Shown here: one piece after another, positions 21,432-32,697 of the stretch
How the letters are laid out: each line of letters begins with the position of its first letter
Position numbering within the stretch: position 1 is the first letter of the stretch
Assembly: GCA_022701365.1 (NCBI GenBank)
Contig: JAKUHH010000177.1
Location: 682,001 to 746,000 of the forward strand
DNA length: 64,000 nt
Direction: 5' to 3'
DNA from: Mycocentrospora acerina
Taxonomy: Eukaryota > Ascomycota > Dothideomycetes > Pleosporales
Notes under the pieces: model-generated
The model's input: only the letters and a program-made list of their open reading frames with translations
The model's database searches: none
Told to the model about the DNA's origin: nothing
Translations under genes and position numbers: made by a program

Positions 21432-22700
21432 ATGGCCGCCAATGCTGCCCCCAACACATCTACGCCATTGGTCCACAGGTCCTATAGCCAATCTTCCAGT
21501 TGTCGCATGCCTATGGCCCCGACTTTGGCCTTCCATGGACTCATCAACGAAATCAAAGCTTACCGCACAGCCCTCCACCTTCTCGCCACAACGCCACGCT
21601 CCACACACCCATACACACTTGAGTCGTTAGAAAATACGCAAAACTTCCTTCTAAAACAACTCAAAATCATGAAAGCAGATCTGCGAAGAATAGGCGATGA
21701 AGTAGATGAATACAGAACGCGAGTCCTCGAGATGCCCGTCATGAGGGGAGTAGGCAAGAATGAGGAGCTACTTTTGGCGACCAAGAAAGTGCAGAGCGAT
21801 TTGTCATGTTTGCTTGAGAAGAGAAGAGGAGTGAAGAAGGACATGAAATTTTACGTGCGAAGACTAAACGCGATCAAGCACGATATGAGTTTAAAGGGAC
21901 CTAGGGCGAAGGTCGTTAAACTTGATGGAGAGGGAAGCCCCGTGAAAAAGAACATCAAGAAGATTGGGTGTGGAGAGAAAACAGAGGTTATCCAGAAAGA
22001 TGTAGAGGTGGAGGCGAGAACACGCATCGAGACAAAAAACCGTGCAGATTCGGTACAAGAGCCGGAGATGACATCAGCTTTTGTGTTTACATCGAAATCT
22101 ACCTCTACTTCCAAGCGCTCTCCTGACTTCAGCTTCCTCTATACTTCTGACACCGACTCGAAATCTTTGACGGAGACTGCATTAAGTTTCAACCCGAGAA
22201 CCGAGGCTGAAACAATACTGGGAATCAAGTCAAGGGCAGAGACAGAGCAAGTCGCTGCGACTGAGCCAATAGCGCAGACCAATCCGAACGGGGATTTCGA
22301 TCCATTCACTGAGATCAAGGCAGTCGCAACCACGAATACAAAAACAACGCCAGAAGAAGAGATGTACAGACAAAAGACAGCACCAAAAGAGGCGAACACG
22401 ATCGCAGAACTAGACACTAGAAGAAAGAGAAACCGACAAAAGACGATGGACAAACCCAGGCATGCATCCAAGTTCTCAGAAGTGGAGTCGTTTCAAGATA
22501 CGTACAGACACACTCATACTGCGATGTATCAAGATATGGAGATGTATGTTGAGACTTCAATGTACGGCAATGAGGGGGCGTACACAAGAACTGAGATGTA
22601 CGCAGAGACGGAGATGTGCCCTGAGGCGTCGCTGTATATGAACAAGAGGTCGAACACGGGCCAATTAGTTTATTCGGATTCAGAGTATGGCACTGGATGA
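21432..22700 (+). CDS. Uncharacterised protein, coiled-coil N-half, Met/Tyr-rich tail
   Basis: A single uninterrupted 422-codon frame begins with ATG at 21432. No known family is recognised. Residues about 30-165 are strongly helical and charged, with heptad-like spacing (LLKQLKIMKADLRRIGDEVD and on to DMKFYVRRLNAIKHDM), so a coiled coil is likely. The middle is rich in Glu, Thr, Ser and Lys and looks disordered; many residues fall in ETK/RAE-type near-repeats (TETALSFNPRTEAETILG, IKSRAETEQ). The last 65 residues carry repeated Met-Tyr units (MYQD, MEMYVET, SMYGN, EMYAETEMC). The length of the frame and its even composition support a real gene. It could be lineage-specific. It lies head-on towards the damaged NLR gene. 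Confidence 0.6.
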   Translation: MAANAAPNTSTPLVHRSYSQSSSCRMPMAPTLAFHGLINEIKAYRTALHLLATTPRSTHPYTLESLENTQNFLLKQLKIMKADLRRIGDEVDEYRTRVLEMPVMRGVGKNEELLLATKKVQSDLSCLLEKRRGVKKDMKFYVRRLNAIKHDMSLKGPRAKVVKLDGEGSPVKKNIKKIGCGEKTEVIQKDVEVEARTRIETKNRADSVQEPEMTSAFVFTSKSTSTSKRSPDFSFLYTSDTDSKSLTETALSFNPRTEAETILGIKSRAETEQVAATEPIAQTNPNGDFDPFTEIKAVATTNTKTTPEEEMYRQKTAPKEANTIAELDTRRKRNRQKTMDKPRHASKFSEVESFQDTYRHTHTAMYQDMEMYVETSMYGNEGAYTRTEMYAETEMCPEASLYMNKRSNTGQLVYSDSEYGTG

Positions 22701-23069
22701 ACTGAACAAGTGCTTCGCAAGAATGATGGAGAGTTAAGTAATCAGGAAAGGTAGTGTGTTGAGACTTGAATGAACAAGAGAAAGACTCAGTTTGTTACTT
22801 TATGTATTTTTATGTCGGATTCTCTGGTTGTAGGAGTAAGATGGTTTGTACAAGACACGCCACTTGTGCGATGTCGTTTTATAGCTATCATTTTCGAATA
22901 ATACAGCATTTGAATGAGATTGAATTGTTGCTACATTCACAAGTCATATCATGCACAACGAACGGTTTAAATTGGAGAAAGAAGCTAGTAGATCCAAATA
23001 ACGGATTTCGTGAAGGAGAGCCTGTTTATGGCATAGGCAAACGATAGATGTTGCTGTCAGTTGTTATAC
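22701..23069. other. Short intergenic region between convergent genes
   Basis: 369 bp between the stop of the Met/Tyr-tailed gene and the end of the NLR reading frame. I see nothing beyond 3' flanks. Confidence 0.5.
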
Positions 23070-26000
23070 CTATTCGTGCTCACGAGCAATTTTATAGTGG
23101 TTGAGGCATGCCTGTGTAGTAGGATGCTCTTTACCAAGAACCTTGATATACCCATCAAACGCTCGCTGATATAATGCGCTTGCAGCTGTATAGTGCTGTT
23201 GTTGATGGAATGAAAAGGCTAGATGGTATACGCTGGTGAGCGTGTCAGGGTGCTCTCGGCCAAGCACTTTCTCCCTTCCTTCTACCGCTCGTCTATGCAT
23301 TGCTTCTGCCTCGTTGTACTTCCTCTGGCTTAACAACACTGTCCCAAGGTTACTGACGCTGGCGAGTGTGTCAGGGTGCTCTCGCCCAAGCACTTTCTCA
23401 GATCCTTCTAGCGCTCGTCTATGCATTGCTTCTGCCTCGTTGTACTTCCTCTGGTCTGACAACACTAACCCAAGAAGGCTGACGCTAGCGAGCGTGTGAG
23501 GGTGCTCTCGCCCAAGCATTTTCTCAAATCCTTCTAGCGCTCGTCTATGCATTGCTTCTGCCTCGTTGTACTTCCTCTGGCTTAACAACACTGTCCCAAG
23601 GTTGCTGACGCTGGCGAGTGTGTCAGGGTGCTCTATCCCAAGCACTTTCTCAGATCCTTCTAGCGCTCGTCTATGCATTGCTTCTGCCTCGTTGTACTTC
23701 CTCTGGTCTGACAACACTAACCCAAGAAGGCTGACGCTAGCGAGCGTGTGAGGGTGCTCTCGCCCAAGCATTTTCTCAAATCCTTCTAGCGCTCGTCTAT
23801 GCATTGCTTCTGCCTCGTTGTACTTCCTCTGGCTTAACAACACTGTCCCAAGGTTGCTGACGCTGGCGAGTGTGTCAGGGTGCTCTATCCCAAGCACTTT
23901 CTCAGATCCTTCTAGCGCTCGTCTATGCATTGCTTCTGCCTCGTTGTACTTCCTCTGGTCTGACAACACTAACCCAAGAAGGCTGACGCTAGCGAGCGTG
24001 TGAGGGTGCTCTCGCCCAAGCATTTTCTCAAATCCTTCTAGCGCTCGTCTATGCATTGCTTCTGCCTCGTTGTACTTCCTCTGGCTTAACAACACTGTCC
24101 CAAGGTTGCTGACGCTGGCGAGTGTGTCAGGGTGCTCTATCCCAAGCACTTTCTCAGATCCTTCTAGCGCTCGTCTATGCATTGCTTCTGCCTCGTTGTA
24201 CTTTCCCTGTCTCTTAAACACTATCCCAAGGTTGCTAATGTTAGTAAGCGTGTCAGGGTGCTCTATCCCAAGCACTTTCTCATACCCTTCTAGCGCTCGT
24301 CTATGCATTGCTTCTGCATCGTTGTATTTTCCCTGGCCTGACAAAACTAATCCAAGCTGGCTAACGCTGTAAAGTGTGTCCGGGTGCTCTAGCCCCAGCA
24401 CCTTCTCTCTAATATCTATTGACACTTGAATAAATCCCTCTGCCGCTCTATACTCCCCTTGGAGGAATAGATACTAGGCCGCATCGTTAGCACAATTTGC
24501 TTGGTTTTCTAAATCCTCTTCATCTTCTGTAGTATGGCCGACAATCTCTTTAACATGGGGAAGAAGTACTTCACACTTGTCCCAAGTATCATAGTCTACA
24601 TTTGGAAATTCTGCGACAAGAGCCCGCGCCGACTCTTTTACCCATTTACTTAACACCTTCTCTACCTCGAGCCACGTCCTCACCGACAGCTGTACGAGTC
24701 GGTGCATCCCCAATGCCTGTCCTCTAATCTCTGTTCTTACAAGGGAAAAGCTGAGTAACGGCGCGAGAGCATCGTCGAAGTCTAGCTGACTTATGTTATT
24801 GGTCTGCAGCAGCCATCTTGGGATCCCCTGCTTATCAAACATACTCATCAGTGCAAGTAGATCGGCAGCCGATGGCGCCGTCTTTTGGATGTACTCGAAC
24901 GAGATCTGCCATGTCGTAATTACTGCATGCCGGATGCTATGGTCTCGGCGAATATCTTTCCACTCCTTCTTGCTGAGAAGATGAATTTGGTTAGCTTCGC
25001 TCTTGCGGAACAGCTCGAGATACGTAGATACGGTTAACGTCGGTGCTCTTGTCTTGATGTACGCCGCGGCGTGTGTGATAGCTAGAGGTATCCGTTCTAG
25101 CACCTGAACAAGTGCCCTGGCATCTACTCGGCTGGACTCGTTAAATGGCACTCTTGTCTGCAGCAGGGTCATCGCGTCCTCTTCCTCCATCGGCTCTACC
25201 TCGACGATGCTACCGCTTCCTCCAACGACATTGACCGCTGCAGTCTTGTTCCTTGAAGTGACCACGATTGTTCCGTTCGCTGTCTGAGGGAGGAAGCTTT
25301 CGAGTGGCCCATTGCAGTCAGCCGCGTCGATCGTCTGCGGAGAACTTGCGCTGTCTTCGCCGTCACCAAAGAAGATGCTATCGTCGTCGACATTGTCGAG
25401 TATCATAAGCCACCGCCCATTACTCCTATCTGACAACCAGGTGTGGACTAACTGCAAGACATCCGCCTTTGGGTCTTCCCGCCCAGGCAGCAGGAGCTTA
25501 TCGGAAATTTCTTTGTATCTTAGCCGAAATCTGGTAGGATTGCTTGCGTGTATCCAAAAAACTTGGGTGTGTGGCTCTGTCTCTTGGACTCGGTGTGCAT
25601 ACTCGATAGCAATTTGTGATTTCTTGACAAATATCAGTGTTGCAGTCTAGAAAGAAACTGCGCGACACTACAAACCCTACACCTCCTAGGCCGACAAGGG
25701 CGACGCGTGTGTGTGTCTGCGAGGTTCGATGGTCGCTAACTTCGGTGATGATGTTCTCTCGGCCAACAAAGTATCTGTCGCGGGAAAAGGGGACCATAAA
25801 CAAGGCGTCAGGTGCTGATAGCGGATTCCTTTATGAGCGTTCTATACTGATATGCTTGACATCCAATAATGTTACGTACATGCAATGTCCGCAACATTCG
25901 CAACGCTGGCAGGCGATATCTGCTGACTTCCAAGATTCTGCCCGATAAATGCTTTCAAGACGCCAAAAATGGCACGGTAGCCTTGATCGTCTTTGCTGCT

Positions 26001-27027
26001 GTACTTGGCCATCTGCATATGGTTGGTGTCTATGCTCTCGACAGTCTCTAGCGCTCGTGGGAGGTCGAGCTTTGACGAGAAGTCGTCCACTACCTGCAGT
26101 TGTCAGTCTTGTTTCGACTTGTCTGCGGCGCACGACTTGTAGCTAACAAAAAACGTACTTTTTCGCTTACTCCTTTTATGCCCGTGATACCCCGTCCCTC
26201 CTGAAACGAATGGGTTTTGATTGTCCCCTTGAACGCGATTGTCTTGAATTCATCGTGAATATTGTCTAAGACTTCATTGTTCACTTCTAGCGTCTCGAGA
26301 ATTTTCTTGTTCGAATCTTGAAATGCGAGGCGGGCAAGGTTCGAGGCAATCTGGCCCCAGCCTGCGTACGCGCTCCCTCGGTGCGGCGTCCCGAGGAAGA
26401 TGATGAGCTTCGTTTGCTCCTGAATCAACTCTGATCGGTGGATAGCCTATAGCAGCAAGTAAGCGGAGTTGCTGTTGTAGCAGGAACAACTAGACCAATA
26501 CATCTTTGATAATAATCCCACCTAGACTGTGTACCACGAATGCGATTGGTTTCTGCAACGCTGTTAGAGAATCGAATCCAAGGAAATACAGGCTGGCACC
26601 ATCCTACTCCATTCCCGATTTCTCTCTCCAGCCTGACCGACAGGTCCCGACCATGCTGCGAGATGCTGTTCTTGTTGTTTGCCTGAAAAAGGCCTCCGAT
26701 GACGTCTGCATTGTAACCATATGTCCACACTCGGGCTTGAGGAATGTCCAGCGCGAGGTAATCCTCTGGCCAGAAGATTGTAGACGCGCATGGTGATGCT
26801 GAGGTGGGGGCGGAGGTGGGTGCAGAGGAGGGACCATGCGCTTGTTCTATGTCTGTTGTTGAAGACCTGGCTGTTCGTCGCTTGAACAAGGACTTGAAAC
26901 CCTTGGCCTCTTTGGTCGTACCGCTGCTGCTGCCACTGTTGAGGCTCGGGCTCGCCGCCGTTTCCCAAGTTTTTCGAGGATGACCTCGGAGGCCGTGGAT
27001 GAAGACTATACTATCGATCGTCAGCAA
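23070..27027 (-). pseudogene. Damaged NLR-type receptor: lipase-like domain, NB-ARC, TPR repeats
   Basis: Exon pieces in order are about 27027-26608, 26552-26502, 26446-26159, 26093-25880, 25814-25676 and 25622 down to 23070. The N-terminal part is a SesB-type alpha/beta hydrolase (IVFIHGLRGHPRKTW, nucleophile VVHSLGG, then IIFLGTPHRGS). Next is NB-ARC (FVGRENIITE, P-loop start LVGLGGVG, Walker B WLMILDNVDD, IVVTSRN, PLAITHAAAY), then about ten 42-residue TPRs. Such proteins act in fungal non-self recognition. Three defects stand out. An in-frame TAG at 24474-24476 interrupts the linker just before the TPRs, where a Trp (TGG) is expected. At the P-loop intron (25623-25675) no GT..AG pair restores GLGGVGKS. 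No ATG-bearing first exon was found, since the frame opens on TTG at 27027. The rest is open throughout, so inactivation looks recent. Independent genes upstream and downstream of the stop are less likely, because the TPR frame has no nearby ATG. Confidence 0.8.
23329..24204. repeat. 252 bp tandem repeats encoding TPR pairs
   Basis: Units at 23581-23832 and 23833-24084 are identical over 252 bp. The unit at 23329-23580 differs at three positions. A further partial copy runs from 24085 to about 24204 before diverging. Each unit encodes two alternating 42-residue TPRs in the NLR gene (minus strand), so the true repeat is a doublet rather than a single TPR. Weaker 126 bp relatives continue on both sides. 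Confidence 0.93.
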
Positions 27028-28243
27028 GGCTCCTCTGATGTGTAAAGACGCAGTCCTACTTCAAGCGAACTTGGTCATCGTTTTGCTCTTTGGCAGTCAG
27101 CCTTGTAAAGCTGAGCCGGTGCACGTTCACCATGGCACTGCACTCCCAAAAGCGCGTTCAAATACTTCGTTTATAACAAATTCTAGCAGCACAAAATGTA
27201 GCGTTCGTCAAGTCTGCAACGCATGTGCGTCGTGGATAGAGAGTTGCAAAGGATATCATTACCGATGCATTGGGGTGGAGGCTACGGATGGCATCGACCC
27301 CAGCCTCACGCATAGCGGCTATAATGCGAAGTAGAGCGCAGCGCAAGCCAGATCATGGCACCCTGCCAGTCGTTGGGCACGATTTGCCGCCAGCCTGATG
27401 GGCGCTTACCGACCGTGCCCCGCAAACAGCAAGCAGGTATGCCTACTGTTTCTTGAATGTACATTACAACTGGCTATCGATTGTGCCTTTAGGATCTTGA
27501 ATTACCTCTTATAAGCATGAACCGAGCTAGCCAGACCCTCGTACAAGTGCTTCCTGTGTATGGATTTGGAGACCTGTACCGCTTTAGCAAAACAGAGCGA
27601 TGTACCCCTCCCTACCATGGACAATCGCGAATAGGGACGTCATTTAAGAAAATGACAACCTAATGGCAACAATTTCCCACTCCAGAGGAAGTGAAAGTTG
27701 TTGTGCTCGTGCTACTAACGTCTAACCATGGGCATCCCTGTACGGATCAAGTGCGTGCCCGGCCCGCGGCCTACCTACGACAGATTCGCCAATCAAGCGT
27801 TGCAACAAGAATTGACCGCCCTACACTCAAATCGAAGAAAGCTATAGCGGCCAACTAGGAATGTTACAGGGACAAAATCAATTCTTAGATGATAAAGTGG
27901 GCTAAGGCGATTAGAAGAAGACGATAGCATATAGTCATACTGCCATGAAATGTTAATCATTCTCAGCGAAGAGGGGGTTTCGCTCCGCAGGGAAGGACGA
28001 TAAGTATGTTGTTACCTACCATACATGAATAGGTCTATGGACACTAGGTCTATTTGTGAAACTCCTACATATCTTGGTAGGAAAGCAATTGGGTAGTGTT
28101 TATTGTCACTTCTGAGTACCTCAACGCCCACAATCATGCTCAACGTGAACAACTCTCCTCGTCCATTACCGACAGGTATAAATTATAGTCTAATCTAAGT
28201 AAGAGTAAACACTCCTTGTGCTGAAGAATAACAACACAGTTTC
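27028..28243. other. Gene-free stretch upstream of the NLR gene
   Basis: 1.2 kb with no supported gene. It should hold the missing 5' exon and promoter of the NLR gene, but I found no ATG-plus-donor that joins the open frame at 27027. The remainder is the 3' flank of the subtilase gene. Confidence 0.5.
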
Positions 28244-31122
28244 TCACGCACGATACGTAATTCCAAATTCCGTCGTTTGTACGATATCCCAATCTTCTTC
28301 CGAACTTGCGCTCCCAAAGATTCTCAGCGCAGACACCCTCATACTGTATTTGCCCTCTTCAAGCGCCGTTCCATCGGCAAGGAGCCCGTTGAACCAGGCC
28401 CTGATATCGCCTCTGGGCAAGTTTTCACGGGGCCACCCAGCCAATGCTCCCAAAACGGTTTTTCCCTGTAGAACTTCCACGCGCAAAATCTGCGTACCGA
28501 CAACTGCATCAATGTACACGTTTGGCGTTGAAGATTGGTTACCGTTCTCCGTATCCGGAGGGTTAGCAGGATCTGGCTTAGCGATGGTGTAATTGGCGTT
28601 AGACGGTGCGGGAGAATAGTTGCTGGCAAGATAGACGTGGTCAGCAGAGAGTATAACCGTTGAACGCATGTTGCCAGCAACACCTAGGTAAGGCAACACA
28701 AGTGTTTTATTGGATGCGACATTAGTAGCTGTGATGAAGCCACTGTAAATTGGCAGGAGAGTTGCGTTGACGTTTTGTGGCGGTGTGCAAGTCACAGTTA
28801 CGTTGACAGAGCTTTTGGCCGGTACAGTAACGGTTCTAGATGTGTCAGTTGTACGGAAGGAGTTTTGTTACGTATCATAGACTTACTGAGAGTCGAAGCT
28901 GATTTCAGCCCAATCCTCAACGATAGTGTTAGGGAACGAATCCACCCGGAGGCCAGTGGCAAACTCGGTCAATGCGTTCATTGTGACCGCCTTTCGGTGG
29001 GTCAATTCGAATACTGCATCGGGCCCATTGTTTTGAATGCTGAACGTACGACTGCCGACGAAATGGTCGGTGTCGTTGAAAGCGAGACTGTCAACGCTAA
29101 GTTCAGCTAAGGTGTGAGCAGCATCATATACCTGAATAAGGCCCGAGCCTTGTTGCATCACCGGTGCGAGAATATCATAAGCTTTGGTACCGTCATGCCA
29201 CTGAATGGGTTTTGATGTCGTGGTCAAGATACGACGCATTCTTCCAGGCGCGAGCTTGCCGTACACTTGTCCCAGCAGTGCATATGCTCCTGCGACTAAC
29301 GGGGCCGCTTGTATATTTGTCAGTTTATGCAGGAGTTTCAGCCATGGAAGAAATTCTTACCCATGCTTGTCCCCGTCATAATCCTATAACTGCCTTCAGC
29401 CACGGGATATGTGCTAAGGATGTTTTCACCAGGAGACACCAACTGAGGCGTGATGTTCAATTCCCAGCTCGGGCCCCAGCTAGTCAGTTGGTTCGCCAAA
29501 TATCCACCCGTCTCATGGTTCTCGAGCTGTTCAAGGTATGTTCCGGCATCACCTGTGATTGACACAGTGATCTTCTTCTCATCTTTCAATAGAGATATCC
29601 ATTCTGTAGCCTGGTATGGTGTGACTCTAGCAACTCCCACAATGCCGTCGGCGTAGACAAAGTTCATGTCGCGCATAGTTCTACAGCGTGTCAGAGGAAT
29701 ACGTTAGCAAGGATGATAAACTTACAGGTTAGTACGATCAAAGTAGAACATGTATCGACCTCCCTTTGCAGCTACATTTGTACCTTGATCTGACGTATAA
29801 CACCGGGACACCTTTGGGTTCAATGGAAATTCCAAAAGAACGATTTTATCGCTCAAATCCGGCGTATTGTCAGGCAGCGGCTGGCAAGCGTTGTTGAATT
29901 CGGTGGCGGACCAAAGCGGGAGGGTCGTAGTATTGAGGAAAGCAGGCTCGCCCATGAGAAATCCAAAGTTTATACTACTATTGCTGGCACTGGTATTCGA
30001 ATTTGTTGTGTACGAGGCGCGTTGCAGTATAACTGGAACAACGCTGTTTGACACAGCGCCCACACCCGTGGCAGCATGTCCTGTTGCAGGCGTTGACGCC
30101 ATGAACATTCCTAGACCACCATCATTGCCTTCTGAAATAACAAAAGGTACTCCGGATTCTGAAATACGTGAAGCTACTACAGCAAGTAGATGGCTGGACC
30201 AATCGGAAGAACTAATTGGGTGGTCAGTGTCAGTTAACAACAAGTAGGGGAGTATCACATACAATCCATTGGAATAAGAAATGATATCGGCACCATCTTC
30301 CACTGCGCGTGCAAAAGCTGCAAGCTGAATATCGTCCGTAGTACCAGAAATACAGTTCCAGATGCGGTAAGCGGCCAGCTTGGCCCCAGGAGCTGCCCCG
30401 GTAAAGCCATACACTGCATCAAGTTGGGCCGCAACAGTACCAGCCACGTGGGTGCCATGCCCGAACGCACAGTCATCCATTGGGTCGTCATCAGGCTGGG
30501 GTGGTACCACGCCGGCTCGATAGTTGTTTCCTACAAAGTCGTACCCAGTCTCCACCAGGCAACCAGGGCCAAAGCAGCCACCGAGTGAAGGGTGTGTGTA
30601 ATCGACTCCACTATCAATCACAGCAACTCGGAGGCCTTTGCCTGTAATTCCTTCAGCGTGAAGTCTGTCAATCTGCGTTAAGACGTGAGGGGCAAAGGTT
30701 TGATTGGTTCCTGCTTGACGCTTGACATGTGTTTGAGCAGTACCAGAGACGGTCTCTAGGGTTTGCGGAGTGCCTCGATTGTCCAGCTGAGTAACGGTAA
30801 CTGGCCAAATATTTTGGATTTTGGAACTTTCTCGGAGTTTGAGATAAGTAGAGTTTGAGGTTGATCTCTTGAGCTGGAACGATACGCCTTTGAAAAAACG
30901 GAAGCTCAATTCCATCCGATGTTCTGTTTCCACGCCATTGACAGCCAAGGACTCATAGAATGTTTTTGAGGTTTCGCCATCATTGGCGAACTCGACAATA
31001 TAGACGTCAGGTAAGATATTTGTTGCGCCTATCGCTGTGCCATTTTGGGCCCGAGAATGAACAGAAGCGGAAAAGACAGCTTGCGCGCCGAAAAGAACGG
31101 ATAAAGAATGGGCAATCTTCAT
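28244..31122 (-). CDS. Secreted subtilisin-like serine protease (S8A) with PA insert
   Basis: Exons 30263-31122, 29726-30211, 29361-29680, 28887-29307 and 28244-28835 give 892 aa; introns are 45-53 nt. A signal peptide (MKIAHSLSVLFGAQAVFSA) is followed by an inhibitor-I9-like propeptide to about residue 140. The catalytic triad is complete: Asp170 in AVIDSGVDYTHP, His222 in GHGTHVAGTVA, and Ser554 in GTSMAAPLVAG; the last is created by splicing exon 3 to exon 4. The oxyanion Asn316 lies in ISEGNDGG. Between Asn and Ser there is an insert of about 200 residues in the position of a protease-associated (PA) domain. A C-terminal Fn3-like half follows (VTVPAKSSVNVTVTC). The 51 nt intron 1 keeps frame if retained, but its splice signals are strong. 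Likely an extracellular endopeptidase for nutrition or host contact. Confidence 0.9.
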
Positions 31123-32697
31123 TGTTGCAGCGAGTGATAGATCGATTGTAGTATGGCCGACTACAGACTACGGACAACCAAACTCAGGGGTCACTTTGCA
31201 TTATGTATACCTACCCATGAAGATTTAAAGTTACCTGATAATAATTTCGGTGTATTATTGAAATGTTAAAAACAGACACTTGTGGTCCGGGAGATGCTTG
31301 TTTGTCGTGTCGATCTGTTTCAACGGCTGCCAAAATCCGTTCGCCTTACCCGTTTCGATCCGCACGCAAGGAAATCATACTCGAATCACCTCTTTGACGT
31401 ACGCTTTGAGTCGATGGATTACACGCCAATCCTTGCTCCTTCCGGTTGTGGCGCCATACCATAGGCTTAATACAAGATGCAATTTTAAGAGTGGGGGACA
31501 AATACGATGTACAGGACTTTGCGACTGGATGCTGCTAGTGACATGATTGTACATACTCAGGAGAAATTTTACCTGCGGTTCTTGGAGTAGCTTCCACTTT
31601 TCATCTTCAATGCCACAAATGCTGAGCGATATGGCGGTAGATAGGTTGGTGTGATGCGTTGGTGTCGATACCGCCACTGACACGTCCGTTGATGCCAAAT
31701 TGATTTTCCGATAGCGATATACAGTCGTACGAACATATCGATTGAAAATACCGTAAAACCTCGGTCATTTGGAACTAAGCTAGTAGGGGAGAAGGGATTC
31801 TCCCGCTGGAAGTCAAGTCTGTTCCAATGAAACGCCCCCAATTTTCCCCGCTGGCTGTGTCTAATTTTACCAATCAACAACTTCTCTGACTGGAGAGCTT
31901 CATGCAGCCCCTACCAGAGCTATTCTAAACGAACCAGGTTTCACGGGAATCGTTCCTCGACGTACCGATGGGTGCCGGAGGTCGCAGTCACGGGAGCAAC
32001 AGCATGCGCGTGTATTAGTCGTAGCAAACACAACGTCGCATCGCGATGTGCAGTTCACAGTTAGCGAGTAGTTGGCTGGAAAGCGATAAAAACTCATAAC
32101 CGATACAGGTATTGCACAGAAGTGACATCAAAGCACCAAAAGGAGTGTCCAAGAACGATTTGCATAGGAGCAAGTGCCAATGACTCGCGCTCATGATTGT
32201 GTGGGGGATACCGCGGCAATGCACAATCTCGCCAACTGCCAGTTAATCAATTATGAAAAAATGGTTGTACAAGCCGTGCTTCTTTAAAACATGTTAAATT
32301 TTGGTGAGCCAAGTCCTGTAGGCTATAAAACCCGCGCGACTTTTTAATGTTCACTCTCTAGCCCGCTGCTTAGAGCTCATCGTTCTTGGACAAGTAGGTA
32401 GCGGCCATGATTTAAACTGTGCAAGCAACAAAGAGGATGCATCGCGTCATATACGAGGGTATGAGTTGTGTTGTCAATATCCTTATTTCTATGTCTAAAA
32501 TGTGTGTCTCATCTATACGTTAGGTGGATCATCTGTATCAGTGAAAACCGAGATTTTCGCAACTCATTGACGCCTCTCGGCGAGCGCCGGCGGGACGCTT
32601 GCTAGAAGAGTATGCTCGCCCGCCAGCGTAAATGTTCACGAATTGTCTCCAAAACTCGAACTTCGAACACCGCTTTTTTCCATTTACAACAGTCATA
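31123..32697. other. Divergent intergenic region, subtilase / adenine deaminase
   Basis: About 1.6 kb separates the divergent starts. Short open frames have no motifs. A good TATA box (TATAAAA) lies at 32324-32330 on the plus strand. Confidence 0.5.
32324..32330 (+). promoter_or_regulatory. TATA-like box upstream of adenine deaminase
   Basis: TATAAAA is set in a GC-rich context (GGCTATAAAACCCGCG). It is about 370 bp before the ATG at 32698, which would imply a long or spliced 5' UTR if it is used. Confidence 0.45.

Noticed and set aside
23236..24372. Series of plus-strand open frames with near-identical protein
   Set aside because: They are antisense shadows of the tandem TPR repeats; the minus strand carries the recognisable TPR consensus.
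23070..24425. TPR region as a separate, intact gene
   Set aside because: Its frame opens on GTG with no nearby in-frame ATG, and it continues without gap from the NB-ARC frame across a single TAG. One interrupted gene is simpler.
25720..25740. GGTTCGA-type sequence resembling a tRNA T-loop
   Set aside because: No matching acceptor, D-arm or anticodon stem could be found around it; it is inside the NB-ARC coding frame.
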